Below, in pieces: positions 1 to 6,656 of a stretch of DNA of 49,301 nt. The translations under genes were made by a program, and so were the position numbers. The notes below the pieces were generated by a model. It had not been told where the DNA came from. It was given only the letters and a program-made list of their open reading frames with translations, and searched no databases. The stretch's first letter is position 1. Each line of letters starts with the position of its first letter. Where the stretch lies: assembly GCA_046735115.1 (NCBI GenBank), contig JBKPSR010000147.1, positions 1-49,301 of the forward strand. The letters are read 5' to 3'. This DNA comes from JACVRW01 sp046735115 (GTDB taxonomy: Bacteria; Actinomycetota; Thermoleophilia; Solirubrobacterales; Thermoleophilaceae).

Positions 1-81
1 ATCGAGGACCTCGTGATCGTGACCGAGGGGGAGCCGCGGATGCTCACCGGCTTCCCCAAGGACCTGGTCACCGTCGCCTGA
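1..81 (+). CDS. C-terminal end of a probable M24 (Xaa-Pro dipeptidase/aminopeptidase) peptidase, partial
   Basis: The window opens inside a gene; only the last 26 codons and the TGA stop are present. The readable tail contains EDLVIVTEGEPRMLTGFP, which resembles the usual end of M24 'pita-bread' metallopeptidases, where an 'E-x-x-V-x-V-T-E-x-G' strand is followed by L-T-x-x-P. The metal ligands lie upstream, outside the window, so the family call rests on this short tail alone. The stop codon overlaps the ATG of the next gene (TGATG), so the two are probably translationally coupled. Confidence 0.5.
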   Translation: MEDLVIVTEGEPRMLTGFPKDLVTVA

Positions 82-782
82 TGGTGCTCGCCGCGCTGGC
101 GGCGTTCGCGGGAGCGGCCGTCCAGTCCGCCAGCGGGCTGGGCTTCGCGCTCGTGCTCTCACCCGCCCTGTTCGCGGTGATGGACCCCGAGGAGGCGGTG
201 ACGGCAGTGCTCCTGCTGGGGGCGGCGCTGTGCGCGCTGGTGCTGATCGAGAGCCACCGCGTGGGCACCTACGGCCTCGTGCGGCTGCTCGTGCCCGCGG
301 TGCCGGGGCTCGCCGCCGGCGTCGTCCTGCTGGCGGCCCTGTCGAAGGAGTCGATGCAGGTCGGGGTGGGGCTGGCCGTGATCGTCGCCGCGGCCTGGCA
401 GCTGCGCTACCGCGCCGCGGTGCGCCTGCCGGCGGCGCTCGCCGGCTTCGTGAGTGGCGCGCTGACCACGTCCATCAGCATCAACGGGCCGCCGCTCGCG
501 CTCTGGCTCGAGTCCGAGCGGGTGCCCCCGCGCGAGTTCCGCACCACGCTCGCCGCGGCCTTCTTCAGCCTGGACGTCGCGGGAGTCGCGCTGATCGTCG
601 CCAGGGAGGGCGCCGGGACGGTGGAGGTCGGGAAGCTCGGCCCGCTGCTGGGGTGCGTGCTCGTCGGCTACGTGCTCGGCGCGGTCGCCTTCCGGCGGCT
701 CGACCCGGAGCGGTTCTCGGCGGTCGCGCTCGTGGTAGTGATCTGCACGGGCCTGGCGAGCGTGGTGGCGGGCCTCGTCTGA
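81..782 (+). CDS. TSUP (TauE/SafE) family membrane permease
   Basis: A 233-residue protein made almost entirely of hydrophobic helices, about seven or eight membrane segments. It opens with a glycine/alanine-rich helix followed by SASGLGFALVLSPALFAV, typical of the first repeat of sulfite exporter TauE/SafE permeases. The second half has the matching pattern SGALTTSISINGPPLALWLE, where an N/G-P-P turn ends a helix. The family exports or imports small sulfur-containing or organic anions; the substrate cannot be told from sequence. Length fits the family (about 240-260). The start overlaps the upstream stop by one base. Confidence 0.8.
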   Translation: MVLAALAAFAGAAVQSASGLGFALVLSPALFAVMDPEEAVTAVLLLGAALCALVLIESHRVGTYGLVRLLVPAVPGLAAGVVLLAALSKESMQVGVGLAVIVAAAWQLRYRAAVRLPAALAGFVSGALTTSISINGPPLALWLESERVPPREFRTTLAAAFFSLDVAGVALIVAREGAGTVEVGKLGPLLGCVLVGYVLGAVAFRRLDPERFSAVALVVVICTGLASVVAGLV

Positions 783-783
783 C

Positions 784-818
784 CTGGACACGCCCACCGC
801 CCGAACGAAGGTGTCCAG
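784..818 (+). terminator. Inverted repeat after the TSUP gene, possible terminator
   Basis: CTGGACAC (784-791) and GTGTCCAG (811-818) form a perfect 8-bp stem with a 19-base loop just after the permease stop. No T-run follows, so Rho-independent termination is only a possibility. Confidence 0.35.
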
Positions 819-862
819 AACGCTTGCGGAAAGCTAAAGGTCGCACTTAGTGTCGAAGTCGG

Positions 863-3280
863 ATGCAGGGACGCAGCACCCGCCCGCTCTTGGGCGCACT
901 CCTCGGCTCACTCGCGCTCGCAGGTCCAGCCACCGCGGCAACCCACACGGTCACGGCCGGCGCCAGCGTGGTGCGACCCTGCCACCGCGAGCTCGCCTCG
1001 TCCCGCGCGGGCCGAGACCTGATTCGGGCCAAGGCGCCGGGGCGCGGGCTCGTCAGCGTGCGGCTGCGGTCGCGCGGGGACTGGGACCTCGGCGTCTTCG
1101 GACGGCGCGGGCGCCAGGTGGCCGGGTCGGCGGCCTTCGGCGGCAACGAGCTGGCGTCCGGCTTCGTGCGCCGCGGCGAGCGGATCACCGTCCAGGCGTG
1201 CCGCTTCCGCGGCGGGGCGCGCAGCGCGCGCGTGTCGATCCGCTTCGTCCGCATCCCGAAGCGCAAGCCGGGGCGTATCTCGATCGTCGACGTGATGGCG
1301 CCGAAGCAGGCCGACAAGGAGCGGCTGCAGGGACTCGGCCTGGACCTTTCGGAGCACGCGGACGGGAACTCGGTCGAGGTGGTGCTGCACGGAGCGGCCG
1401 ACGCGCGCGTGCTGCGCCGGGCCGGCTTCCACTACACGGTACGGATCGCGGACCTGGCCGCGCACACGCGACGCAACGAGCGGCGCGACAGGCTCGACGC
1501 GCGCGCGAGCTCGACGTCGGGATTGCCGAGCGGGCGCGTGAGCTACCGCCGGCTGCCCGACTACGACCTCGACCTGAAGCGGCTGGCGATGCAATACCCG
1601 TCGCTCGCCCGTCCGATCACGCTGAATCACCGGAGCGTGCTGGGCCGCGACGTGAACGGGATCGAGATCTCGACCGGCGCCCAGAACATCGCGGACGGGA
1701 AGCCGGTCTTCCTCATCATGGGCTTGCATCACGCGCGCGAGTGGCCGTCTTCGGAGCTGACCATGGAGTTCGCGTACGACCTGGTCCGGAACTACGGCAG
1801 GGACGAGCGCACGACGCGGCTCGTGCAGGAGACGCGCACGATCGTGGTGCCGATGGTCAACCCGGACGGCTTCAACATCTCGCGGGAGGCGGCACAGGTC
1901 GGCGACTTCTCGCTGTTCGACTACGAGATGAAGCGCAAGAACTGCGGCGTGTCGGAGCACACCCCGGACAGGTATGCGCGCGGGACCTGCGACGACAACA
2001 AGGCGGGCCGGCTGCGCGGCACCGACCCGAACCGCAACTACGGCGGGCTCTGGGGCGGGGGCGGGGCGAGCGTCAGCTGGTCCGACGACACCTACCGCGG
2101 CGACGAGCCCTTCTCCGAGCCCGAGGTCCAGAACATCCGCGAGCTGATCTCCTCGCGGCAGGTGACGAACCTGATCACGAACCACACCTACTCGAACCTG
2201 ATCCTCCGCCCGCCCGGCGTGGCCGACTTCGGGTTCCCGCTGGAGGAGCCCCAGTACAGGGCGCTCGGGGCGTCGATGGCCGCGCACAACGGCTACTCGA
2301 ACGACCCCGGCTTCGGCCTCTACGATACGACGGGAAGCACCGAGGACTGGTCCTTCTGGACGACCGGCGGGCTCGCGTTCACCTTCGAGATCGGGGGCTC
2401 GGAGTTCCACCCGCCGTTCGCGAGCGGCGTGGAGGCCGAGTATCTCGGCCTGGCGCCGGCGGCCGGGGCCGGGAAGGGCGGCAACCGCGAGGCCTACTAC
2501 GCGATGCTCGAGGCGACCGCCGACGCGTCGCTCCACTCGGTGATCGAGGGCTCGGCCCCGGAGGGCTCGACGCTGAGGCTGTCGAAGACCTTCCAGACCT
2601 CGACCTCGCCGGTGTGGAAGGACGACCTCGGCAACTCGATCGGCGACCCGCTCCGCTTCACGGACACGCTGACCTCCGAGCTGAAGCCCTCCGGCGGCGC
2701 GTTCACGTGGAACGTGAACCCGTCCACGCGCCCGCTGGTCGCCGGCCGCCACGGCCGCGACGCGATGGGCCCGCCACAGGACCGGATCGACCTCCAGAAC
2801 CCACCCGGCATCCCGGCCGAGAACACGATCGACCCGTCGGACGGCCCGGTCGAGGAGATCCCCTTCACGGTGAAGAGCCCGGCCGACGGAGTGGACAACG
2901 GGCGCATGACCGTGCACCTCGAGTGGTCGAGCCCCGACACCGACTGGGACATCTACGTGATCGGCCCGAACGGCCAGATCGTGACCCAGTCCGTCTCGTT
3001 CGGCGACACGACCGAGGACGCCACGCTGTTCGACCCGCCTCCCGGGCAGTACAAGCTGCACGTCGTGAACTACGACCAGGTCATGCACACGCCCGACGAC
3101 TGGTTCGACGCGCACGTGACCTTCCGCTCGCCGACGCCGCGCATCGAGACCGGCACCAAGGAGAGCTGGACGCTGACCTGCCTCGACGCGGGCGGCCACG
3201 TGCGGGCGACCCACCAGGTGGTCGTGGACCGCGGCGCCCGCGCGAACGTGGGCAACGCCTGCGCCCGCTCGCCGAAGTAG
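863..3280 (+). CDS. Secreted M14 family zinc carboxypeptidase
   Basis: An 805-residue secreted protein with an N-terminal signal peptide (hydrophobic residues 8-25, likely cut after ATAA). The catalytic M14 domain spans roughly residues 225-545: zinc ligands H290 and E293 in HHAREWPSSE, VPMVNPDGFN, substrate-binding DPNRNYGG, third zinc ligand H441 in NHTYSN, and general base E509 in FTFEIGG. All catalytic residues are present, so the enzyme should be active on C-terminal residues of extracellular peptides. Residues 1-220 look like a secreted pro-region. The C-terminal 150 residues, with DWDIYVIGPNG, resemble a beta-sandwich pre-peptidase (PPC) domain. ATG 863 is chosen because it gives the signal peptide directly; a TAGTGT box lies 9 nt upstream. 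Confidence 0.9.
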   Translation: MQGRSTRPLLGALLGSLALAGPATAATHTVTAGASVVRPCHRELASSRAGRDLIRAKAPGRGLVSVRLRSRGDWDLGVFGRRGRQVAGSAAFGGNELASGFVRRGERITVQACRFRGGARSARVSIRFVRIPKRKPGRISIVDVMAPKQADKERLQGLGLDLSEHADGNSVEVVLHGAADARVLRRAGFHYTVRIADLAAHTRRNERRDRLDARASSTSGLPSGRVSYRRLPDYDLDLKRLAMQYPSLARPITLNHRSVLGRDVNGIEISTGAQNIADGKPVFLIMGLHHAREWPSSELTMEFAYDLVRNYGRDERTTRLVQETRTIVVPMVNPDGFNISREAAQVGDFSLFDYEMKRKNCGVSEHTPDRYARGTCDDNKAGRLRGTDPNRNYGGLWGGGGASVSWSDDTYRGDEPFSEPEVQNIRELISSRQVTNLITNHTYSNLILRPPGVADFGFPLEEPQYRALGASMAAHNGYSNDPGFGLYDTTGSTEDWSFWTTGGLAFTFEIGGSEFHPPFASGVEAEYLGLAPAAGAGKGGNREAYYAMLEATADASLHSVIEGSAPEGSTLRLSKTFQTSTSPVWKDDLGNSIGDPLRFTDTLTSELKPSGGAFTWNVNPSTRPLVAGRHGRDAMGPPQDRIDLQNPPGIPAENTIDPSDGPVEEIPFTVKSPADGVDNGRMTVHLEWSSPDTDWDIYVIGPNGQIVTQSVSFGDTTEDATLFDPPPGQYKLHVVNYDQVMHTPDDWFDAHVTFRSPTPRIETGTKESWTLTCLDAGGHVRATHQVVVDRGARANVGNACARSPK

Positions 3281-3319
3281 CGCGCGGGCCGGGCGATTTG
3301 CAGCCGACCGGCGCAAGTG

Positions 3320-3333
3320 CGAACATGTGTTCG
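3320..3333. promoter_or_regulatory. LexA (SOS) box overlapping the imuB start region
   Basis: CGAACATGTGTTCG, a GAAC-N4-GTTC palindrome matching the LexA box of Gram-positive bacteria and mycobacteria, extended by flanking GTG...CAC to a 20-base symmetric site. It ends 4 bases before the ATG of the ImuB-like gene. The same 14-mer occurs before dnaE2 and before the HNH gene in this window. Confidence 0.88.
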
Positions 3334-3337
3334 CACG

Positions 3338-4597
3338 ATGATCGTATGCGTCCTGTACCCCCGGTTCGAGCTGCTGGCGGCCCTCGGCGACCGTCGCGCG
3401 CTTCTTTCAGAGCCGGCTGCGCTCGCCCCTGAGGCCGGGCGCGAGCAGATGGTGGGGGAGGTGTCGGCGCCGGCGGAGGCCTACGGGATCGTGCGCGGGA
3501 TGCGCCTGGGGGAGGCGATGTCGCGCTGTCCGGCGCTGCGGCTCGTGGCGCCCGACCCTGAGGGAGTGCGCTCGCTCTGGGGTGCGGTGCTCGATCGGCT
3601 CGAAGGCATCGGAGCCGAGGTGGAGTCGGACCACGCGGGCGCGGCCTTCTTCGCCGCAGCCGGGCTTCATGGCATCCACGGAGGCGATCTCCCCGGAGTG
3701 CTGAGCGCCGCCCGCCGCGCGCTTGGGGCGGGCGCCCGCTTCGGCGTGGCGCCGAGCCGCTTCGCGTCGCACGCGGCGGCGCTTCAGGTACGTCCGCGGC
3801 GAAGGGGCGCCCGTGCGGCCCACCCTCTCAATGCCGTCGTCGTCGAGTCCGCTCGCGCCCGGGACTTCCTCGCCCCGCTTCCTGTGGCTCTCCTTCGCTC
3901 GCGGCCGGAGCTGCAGGCGCTGCCCGAGGTGCTCGAGCGGCTCGGGATCCGCACGCTCGGCGAGCTCGCCTCGCTGCCCTCGCGCGCGGTGGCCGAGCGC
4001 TTCGGGCACCCGGGGCTGCTCGCCCTCGACCTGAGCCGCGGCCGCGACACCCCGCTCGACCCGAGGCGCCCGTTCGAGCCGGTCGTCGAGCGCCTCGACC
4101 TTCCCGAGGCGGCCTCGGGCCAGCAGCTCGAGCGGGCGCTCGAGCTCCTGATCGCCCGCGTGCTCGCCCGCCGCGAGCGGCGCGGGCGCTCGCTACGCGC
4201 ACTGGCGATGTCGGCGCGCTTCGTCGCGGGCGGCACGTGGCGCACCTGCGTCACGCTGCGTCACGCGAGCGTCGACCCGGCGCGCATCCGGCTCGCCCTC
4301 GCCCAGAGACTGGCCGAGCTGCCGGCCCCGTCGGAGTCGCTCGCGCTCGAGGTCGAGGCCTTCGGACCGCCGGCGCACGACCAGGAGCGGCTGCCCGAGG
4401 CGGCCCTCACGCAAGATCCGAGCGGTGCCGGGAGCGCCGCGATCGACCCTGAGCGCCGCTCGCGGCTCGGCGAGGCCGTTCGCCAGGCCCGGCAGGCGGC
4501 GGGGGCGGAGGCCGCGCTGCGGGTGCTGGACGTGGACCCCGACTCGCGCATCCCCGAGCGCCGAGCGGTGCTTGCGCCGTTTCCGGACGCCTCATGA
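3338..4597 (+). CDS. imuB: ImuB-like non-catalytic Y-family polymerase homolog
   Basis: A 419-residue Y-family DNA polymerase-like protein. The fold is recognisable: N-terminal palm start MIVCVLYPRFELLAALGD, a helix-hairpin-helix stretch near LERLGIRTLGELASLPSRAVAERFG, and a little-finger-like C-terminal half. The acidic catalytic residues of active Pol IV/V are absent: the first strand has YPRFE instead of D-x-F/Y-A-x-V-E, and the S-x-D-E motif is replaced by ESDHAGAAFF. This is the hallmark of ImuB, which bridges DnaE2 and the sliding clamp in damage-induced mutagenesis. No clear clamp-binding Q-x-x-L-x-[LF] motif was found. ATG 3338 is chosen over an in-frame GTG at 3317 that lies inside the LexA box. 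It overlaps the DUF6504 gene by 4 bases. No imuA homolog is adjacent. Confidence 0.82.
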   Translation: MIVCVLYPRFELLAALGDRRALLSEPAALAPEAGREQMVGEVSAPAEAYGIVRGMRLGEAMSRCPALRLVAPDPEGVRSLWGAVLDRLEGIGAEVESDHAGAAFFAAAGLHGIHGGDLPGVLSAARRALGAGARFGVAPSRFASHAAALQVRPRRRGARAAHPLNAVVVESARARDFLAPLPVALLRSRPELQALPEVLERLGIRTLGELASLPSRAVAERFGHPGLLALDLSRGRDTPLDPRRPFEPVVERLDLPEAASGQQLERALELLIARVLARRERRGRSLRALAMSARFVAGGTWRTCVTLRHASVDPARIRLALAQRLAELPAPSESLALEVEAFGPPAHDQERLPEAALTQDPSGAGSAAIDPERRSRLGEAVRQARQAAGAEAALRVLDVDPDSRIPERRAVLAPFPDAS

Positions 4598-4851
4598 CCC
4601 CGGACGGCCGCCGCGCTCGCCGCCTTGGCACGCCCAAGCCCACGTCGGTGATCCCGGGCGACAGAGGCGCACCGCGCAGCGTCGCCGGGAGGGAGGTCGA
4701 CGCCGTCCGCGAGGAATGGGTGGTGGAGGACCGCTGGTGGACGGGAAGGCCGCTTCGGCGGCGCTATTTCGAGGTCGTGCTGCTCGACGGACGGAATGTC
4801 GTGGTCTTCCGGGACCTCGTAGGAGGGGGCTGGTTCCTGCAGCGTTCGTAG
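4594..4851 (+). CDS. DUF6504 family small protein of the mutagenesis cassette
   Basis: An 85-residue basic protein whose second half, EEWVVEDRWWTGRPLRRRYFEV and the following LDGRNVVVFRDLVGGGWFLQR, matches the DUF6504 pattern found beside or fused to ImuB in actinobacteria. The first 30 residues are poorly conserved in character and rich in Arg/Pro. The ATG overlaps the imuB stop (ATGA, 4 bases), implying translational coupling and shared SOS control. Its biochemical function is unknown; a role as an accessory to the ImuB-DnaE2 complex is inferred only from this coupling. Confidence 0.78.
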   Translation: MTPDGRRARRLGTPKPTSVIPGDRGAPRSVAGREVDAVREEWVVEDRWWTGRPLRRRYFEVVLLDGRNVVVFRDLVGGGWFLQRS

Positions 4852-4908
4852 GTCAACGCCGTGCAAATTGCGAGAAATCGCGGCTTCAGGTATCGCCGGG
4901 CGCGCCGA

Positions 4909-4914
4909 TACAAA
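4909..4914 (+). promoter_or_regulatory. -10 box of the GAF-GGDEF gene
   Basis: TACAAA six bases upstream of GTG 4921, matching the leaderless arrangement seen before many other genes in this window. It supports GTG 4921 over the in-frame GTG at 4861. Confidence 0.45.
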
Positions 4915-4920
4915 CATCAG

Positions 4921-6525
4921 GTGTTCCGCCCCCGCACACCGTCAGACCACGTATCCACACTGCCGACGATCGCTCGCCTCGGCAAGATATTCGAGCGCAC
5001 CGCACTCGTGCGCGACGAGCCGGACCTCCAGGAGGTGCTCGAGGACGTCTGCCACGCGATCGGCGGGCTGCTCGGGTACCGCGCCGTCGTGGTGAACGTC
5101 TACCGGCCGGCCTTCGACGACATGCTGACCTCGGCCGCCGTCGGCTCGGAGGAGTCGGTGCGCGCGCTGGTCGGCAAGAGCTCGCCGCGCGAGACCTGGG
5201 TGCCGCTCCTGGACGAGCGCTTCGCGCGGCGTGGTGCCTACTTCGTGCCGAGCGGCAAGTTCGACTGGGAGGGCCTGGGCGTCGACAGCTATGTGCCTCG
5301 GATCGCACCGAGCGACGACCCCGACGCATGGAGGGCCGAGGACGCGCTGTTCGTGCCGCTGCGCGACCCCAAGGGGCTGCTCATCGGGGTGATCTCGGTC
5401 GACGAGCCCGAGCACGGCCGGCGGCCGGCCGACGATGAGATCGACGCGCTCGTCGCCATCTCACAGCACGCGGCGCTCGCGCTCCGCATGGCGCAGGACA
5501 CCGCCAACGACATGCAGCACCAGCGGATGCTCGAGGGCATCCTCGAGGTGTCGGCGCGGGTGGCGGAGGCGGACGACCCGGAGGACATCCTTCAGGCGGT
5601 CTGCGACGGCATCCACGACGCACTGGGCTTCGAGAAGGTCGTGATCGAGCTCGCGGCGCGGTCCGACATGCCGCTCGTGCCGCATGCGGCGAGCGGCTGG
5701 CAGGGGGATGCGAGGATCAGCAAGGCGATCACGCTCGATGCGCTCGCTCCCCTGCTGACGGACGAGTTCGAGGTCGCGGGTTGCTACCTGGTGCCTACCG
5801 AGGTCGCGGACGAGCGCCTGAACCACCATGCGCGGGAGTACGACTCGGAGCTCCACGGCCGCGGGCCGGACGCCTGGTCGCGCCACTGGCTGATCGTGCC
5901 GCTCACCGAGCCGCAGGGCCGCCGGCGCGGGCTGATCTGGGTGGACGACCCTCGGGACCGTCTGCTCCCCACGCGGGCGCGGCTCCAGGCGCTGCGGCTG
6001 TTCGCGAACCAGGCGGTGGCCGCGCTCCAGTCCGCCGACCAGGCTCTGAAGCTGCGCCACGAGGCGACCCACGACGCGCTGACCGGTCTGCTGAACCGGC
6101 GCGCGTTCCGCGCCCGGCTGGCCCGCGAGCTCGCGGAGCCGGACGCCCAGTTCGCCCTGATCCTCTGCGACATGGACAACCTGAAGCGCCTGAACGACAC
6201 GCTGGGCCACGAGGCGGGCGACCTGGCGCTGCGGCTGCTCGCCGACGCGCTGCGGACCGGCCTCCGCCGCGACGACGCCTATCGCCTCGGCGGCGATGAG
6301 TTCGCGATCGTGCTTCCGGGGACCTCCGAGCTCGACGCGGAGCGGGTCGTGAAGCGGCTCCAGCACACAGTGTCCACGGCCGCGCGCGACCCGATCGACC
6401 TGATCCAGGCGAGCTTCGGCGTGGCCGCCTACGAGCCCGGCGAGAGCACCGACCGCCTGGTCGCCCGCGCCGACGCGGTGCTCTACCAGTCGAAGCGCCG
6501 CCGCAGGCACGAAGCGGTCGCCTGA
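4921..6525 (+). CDS. Diguanylate cyclase with two GAF domains (GAF-GAF-GGDEF)
   Basis: A 534-residue soluble signalling protein. Two GAF-like sensor domains occupy roughly residues 10-180 and 195-370, each containing a 'FVPL/IVPL ... G-x-I/L-x-V-D-x-P' core. A GGDEF domain follows from about residue 375: HDALTGLLNRRAF, DMDNLKRLNDTLGHEAGD and the intact active motif RLGGDEF (GGDEF at 457-461). It should make c-di-GMP. The RxxD inhibitory site is not present at the expected spacing (LRRD, Leu where the Arg should be), so simple product feedback may be lacking. No transmembrane segment is seen. It sits between the DUF6504 gene and dnaE2 with its own apparent promoter. What its GAF domains bind is unknown. 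Confidence 0.88.
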   Translation: MFRPRTPSDHVSTLPTIARLGKIFERTALVRDEPDLQEVLEDVCHAIGGLLGYRAVVVNVYRPAFDDMLTSAAVGSEESVRALVGKSSPRETWVPLLDERFARRGAYFVPSGKFDWEGLGVDSYVPRIAPSDDPDAWRAEDALFVPLRDPKGLLIGVISVDEPEHGRRPADDEIDALVAISQHAALALRMAQDTANDMQHQRMLEGILEVSARVAEADDPEDILQAVCDGIHDALGFEKVVIELAARSDMPLVPHAASGWQGDARISKAITLDALAPLLTDEFEVAGCYLVPTEVADERLNHHAREYDSELHGRGPDAWSRHWLIVPLTEPQGRRRGLIWVDDPRDRLLPTRARLQALRLFANQAVAALQSADQALKLRHEATHDALTGLLNRRAFRARLARELAEPDAQFALILCDMDNLKRLNDTLGHEAGDLALRLLADALRTGLRRDDAYRLGGDEFAIVLPGTSELDAERVVKRLQHTVSTAARDPIDLIQASFGVAAYEPGESTDRLVARADAVLYQSKRRRRHEAVA

Positions 6526-6604
6526 GGGGTCAGACCCCCTAAGTCGCCGCCACTCAAGGGGTCAGACCCCCTAAGTCGCCGTCACTCAAGGGGTCAGACC
6601 CCCT
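6526..6604. repeat. Tandem 32-bp repeat carrying a GGGGTCAGACCCC palindrome (2.5 copies)
   Basis: Unit 1 is 6526-6557, unit 2 is 6558-6589 (one mismatch, C/T), and a partial third copy is 6590-6604. Each starts with the palindrome GGGGTCAGACCCC followed by CCTAAGTCGCC. The array begins directly at the stop codon of the GGDEF gene and ends about 45 bases before the dnaE2 start. The palindrome class resembles REP-type elements of many environmental genomes; no matching transposase is in the window. The hairpins could also act as a terminator for the GGDEF gene. Confidence 0.85.
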
Positions 6605-6635
6605 GTCCAGCAAAGCTGGGTTGAGTCGGGGAGAC

Positions 6636-6641
6636 TTAGAT
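6636..6641 (+). promoter_or_regulatory. -10 box of dnaE2
   Basis: TTAGAT ends 8 bases before GTG 6650. Transcription would begin within the adjacent LexA box, so LexA binding would block both RNA polymerase and the start region. Confidence 0.45.
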
Positions 6642-6642
6642 G

Positions 6643-6656
6643 CGAACATGTGTTCG
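6643..6656. promoter_or_regulatory. LexA (SOS) box covering the dnaE2 start
   Basis: CGAACATGTGTTCG, identical to the box before imuB. It is followed by TGTCG, so bases 6643-6661 are the same 19 bases as those at the HNH gene start on the other strand near 42433-42451. Both candidate GTG starts of dnaE2 (6650 and 6656) fall in or at the edge of the box. Confidence 0.9.

Noticed and set aside
850..3432. Long alternative frame of 860 codons over the M14 gene, and an 802-codon antisense frame at 908-3316
   Set aside because: High-GC shadow frames; residue composition is Arg/Pro/Ala noise with no domains, while the other frame has complete zinc and catalytic motifs.
4861..4920. Upstream GTG 4861 as start of the GGDEF protein
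   Set aside because: Would add 20 basic residues without family support and would start before the -10 box at 4909; GTG 4921 fits better.
6526..6604. CRISPR array
   Set aside because: Units are contiguous without spacers, only 2.5 copies, with no cas genes nearby; classed as a REP-like palindromic repeat.
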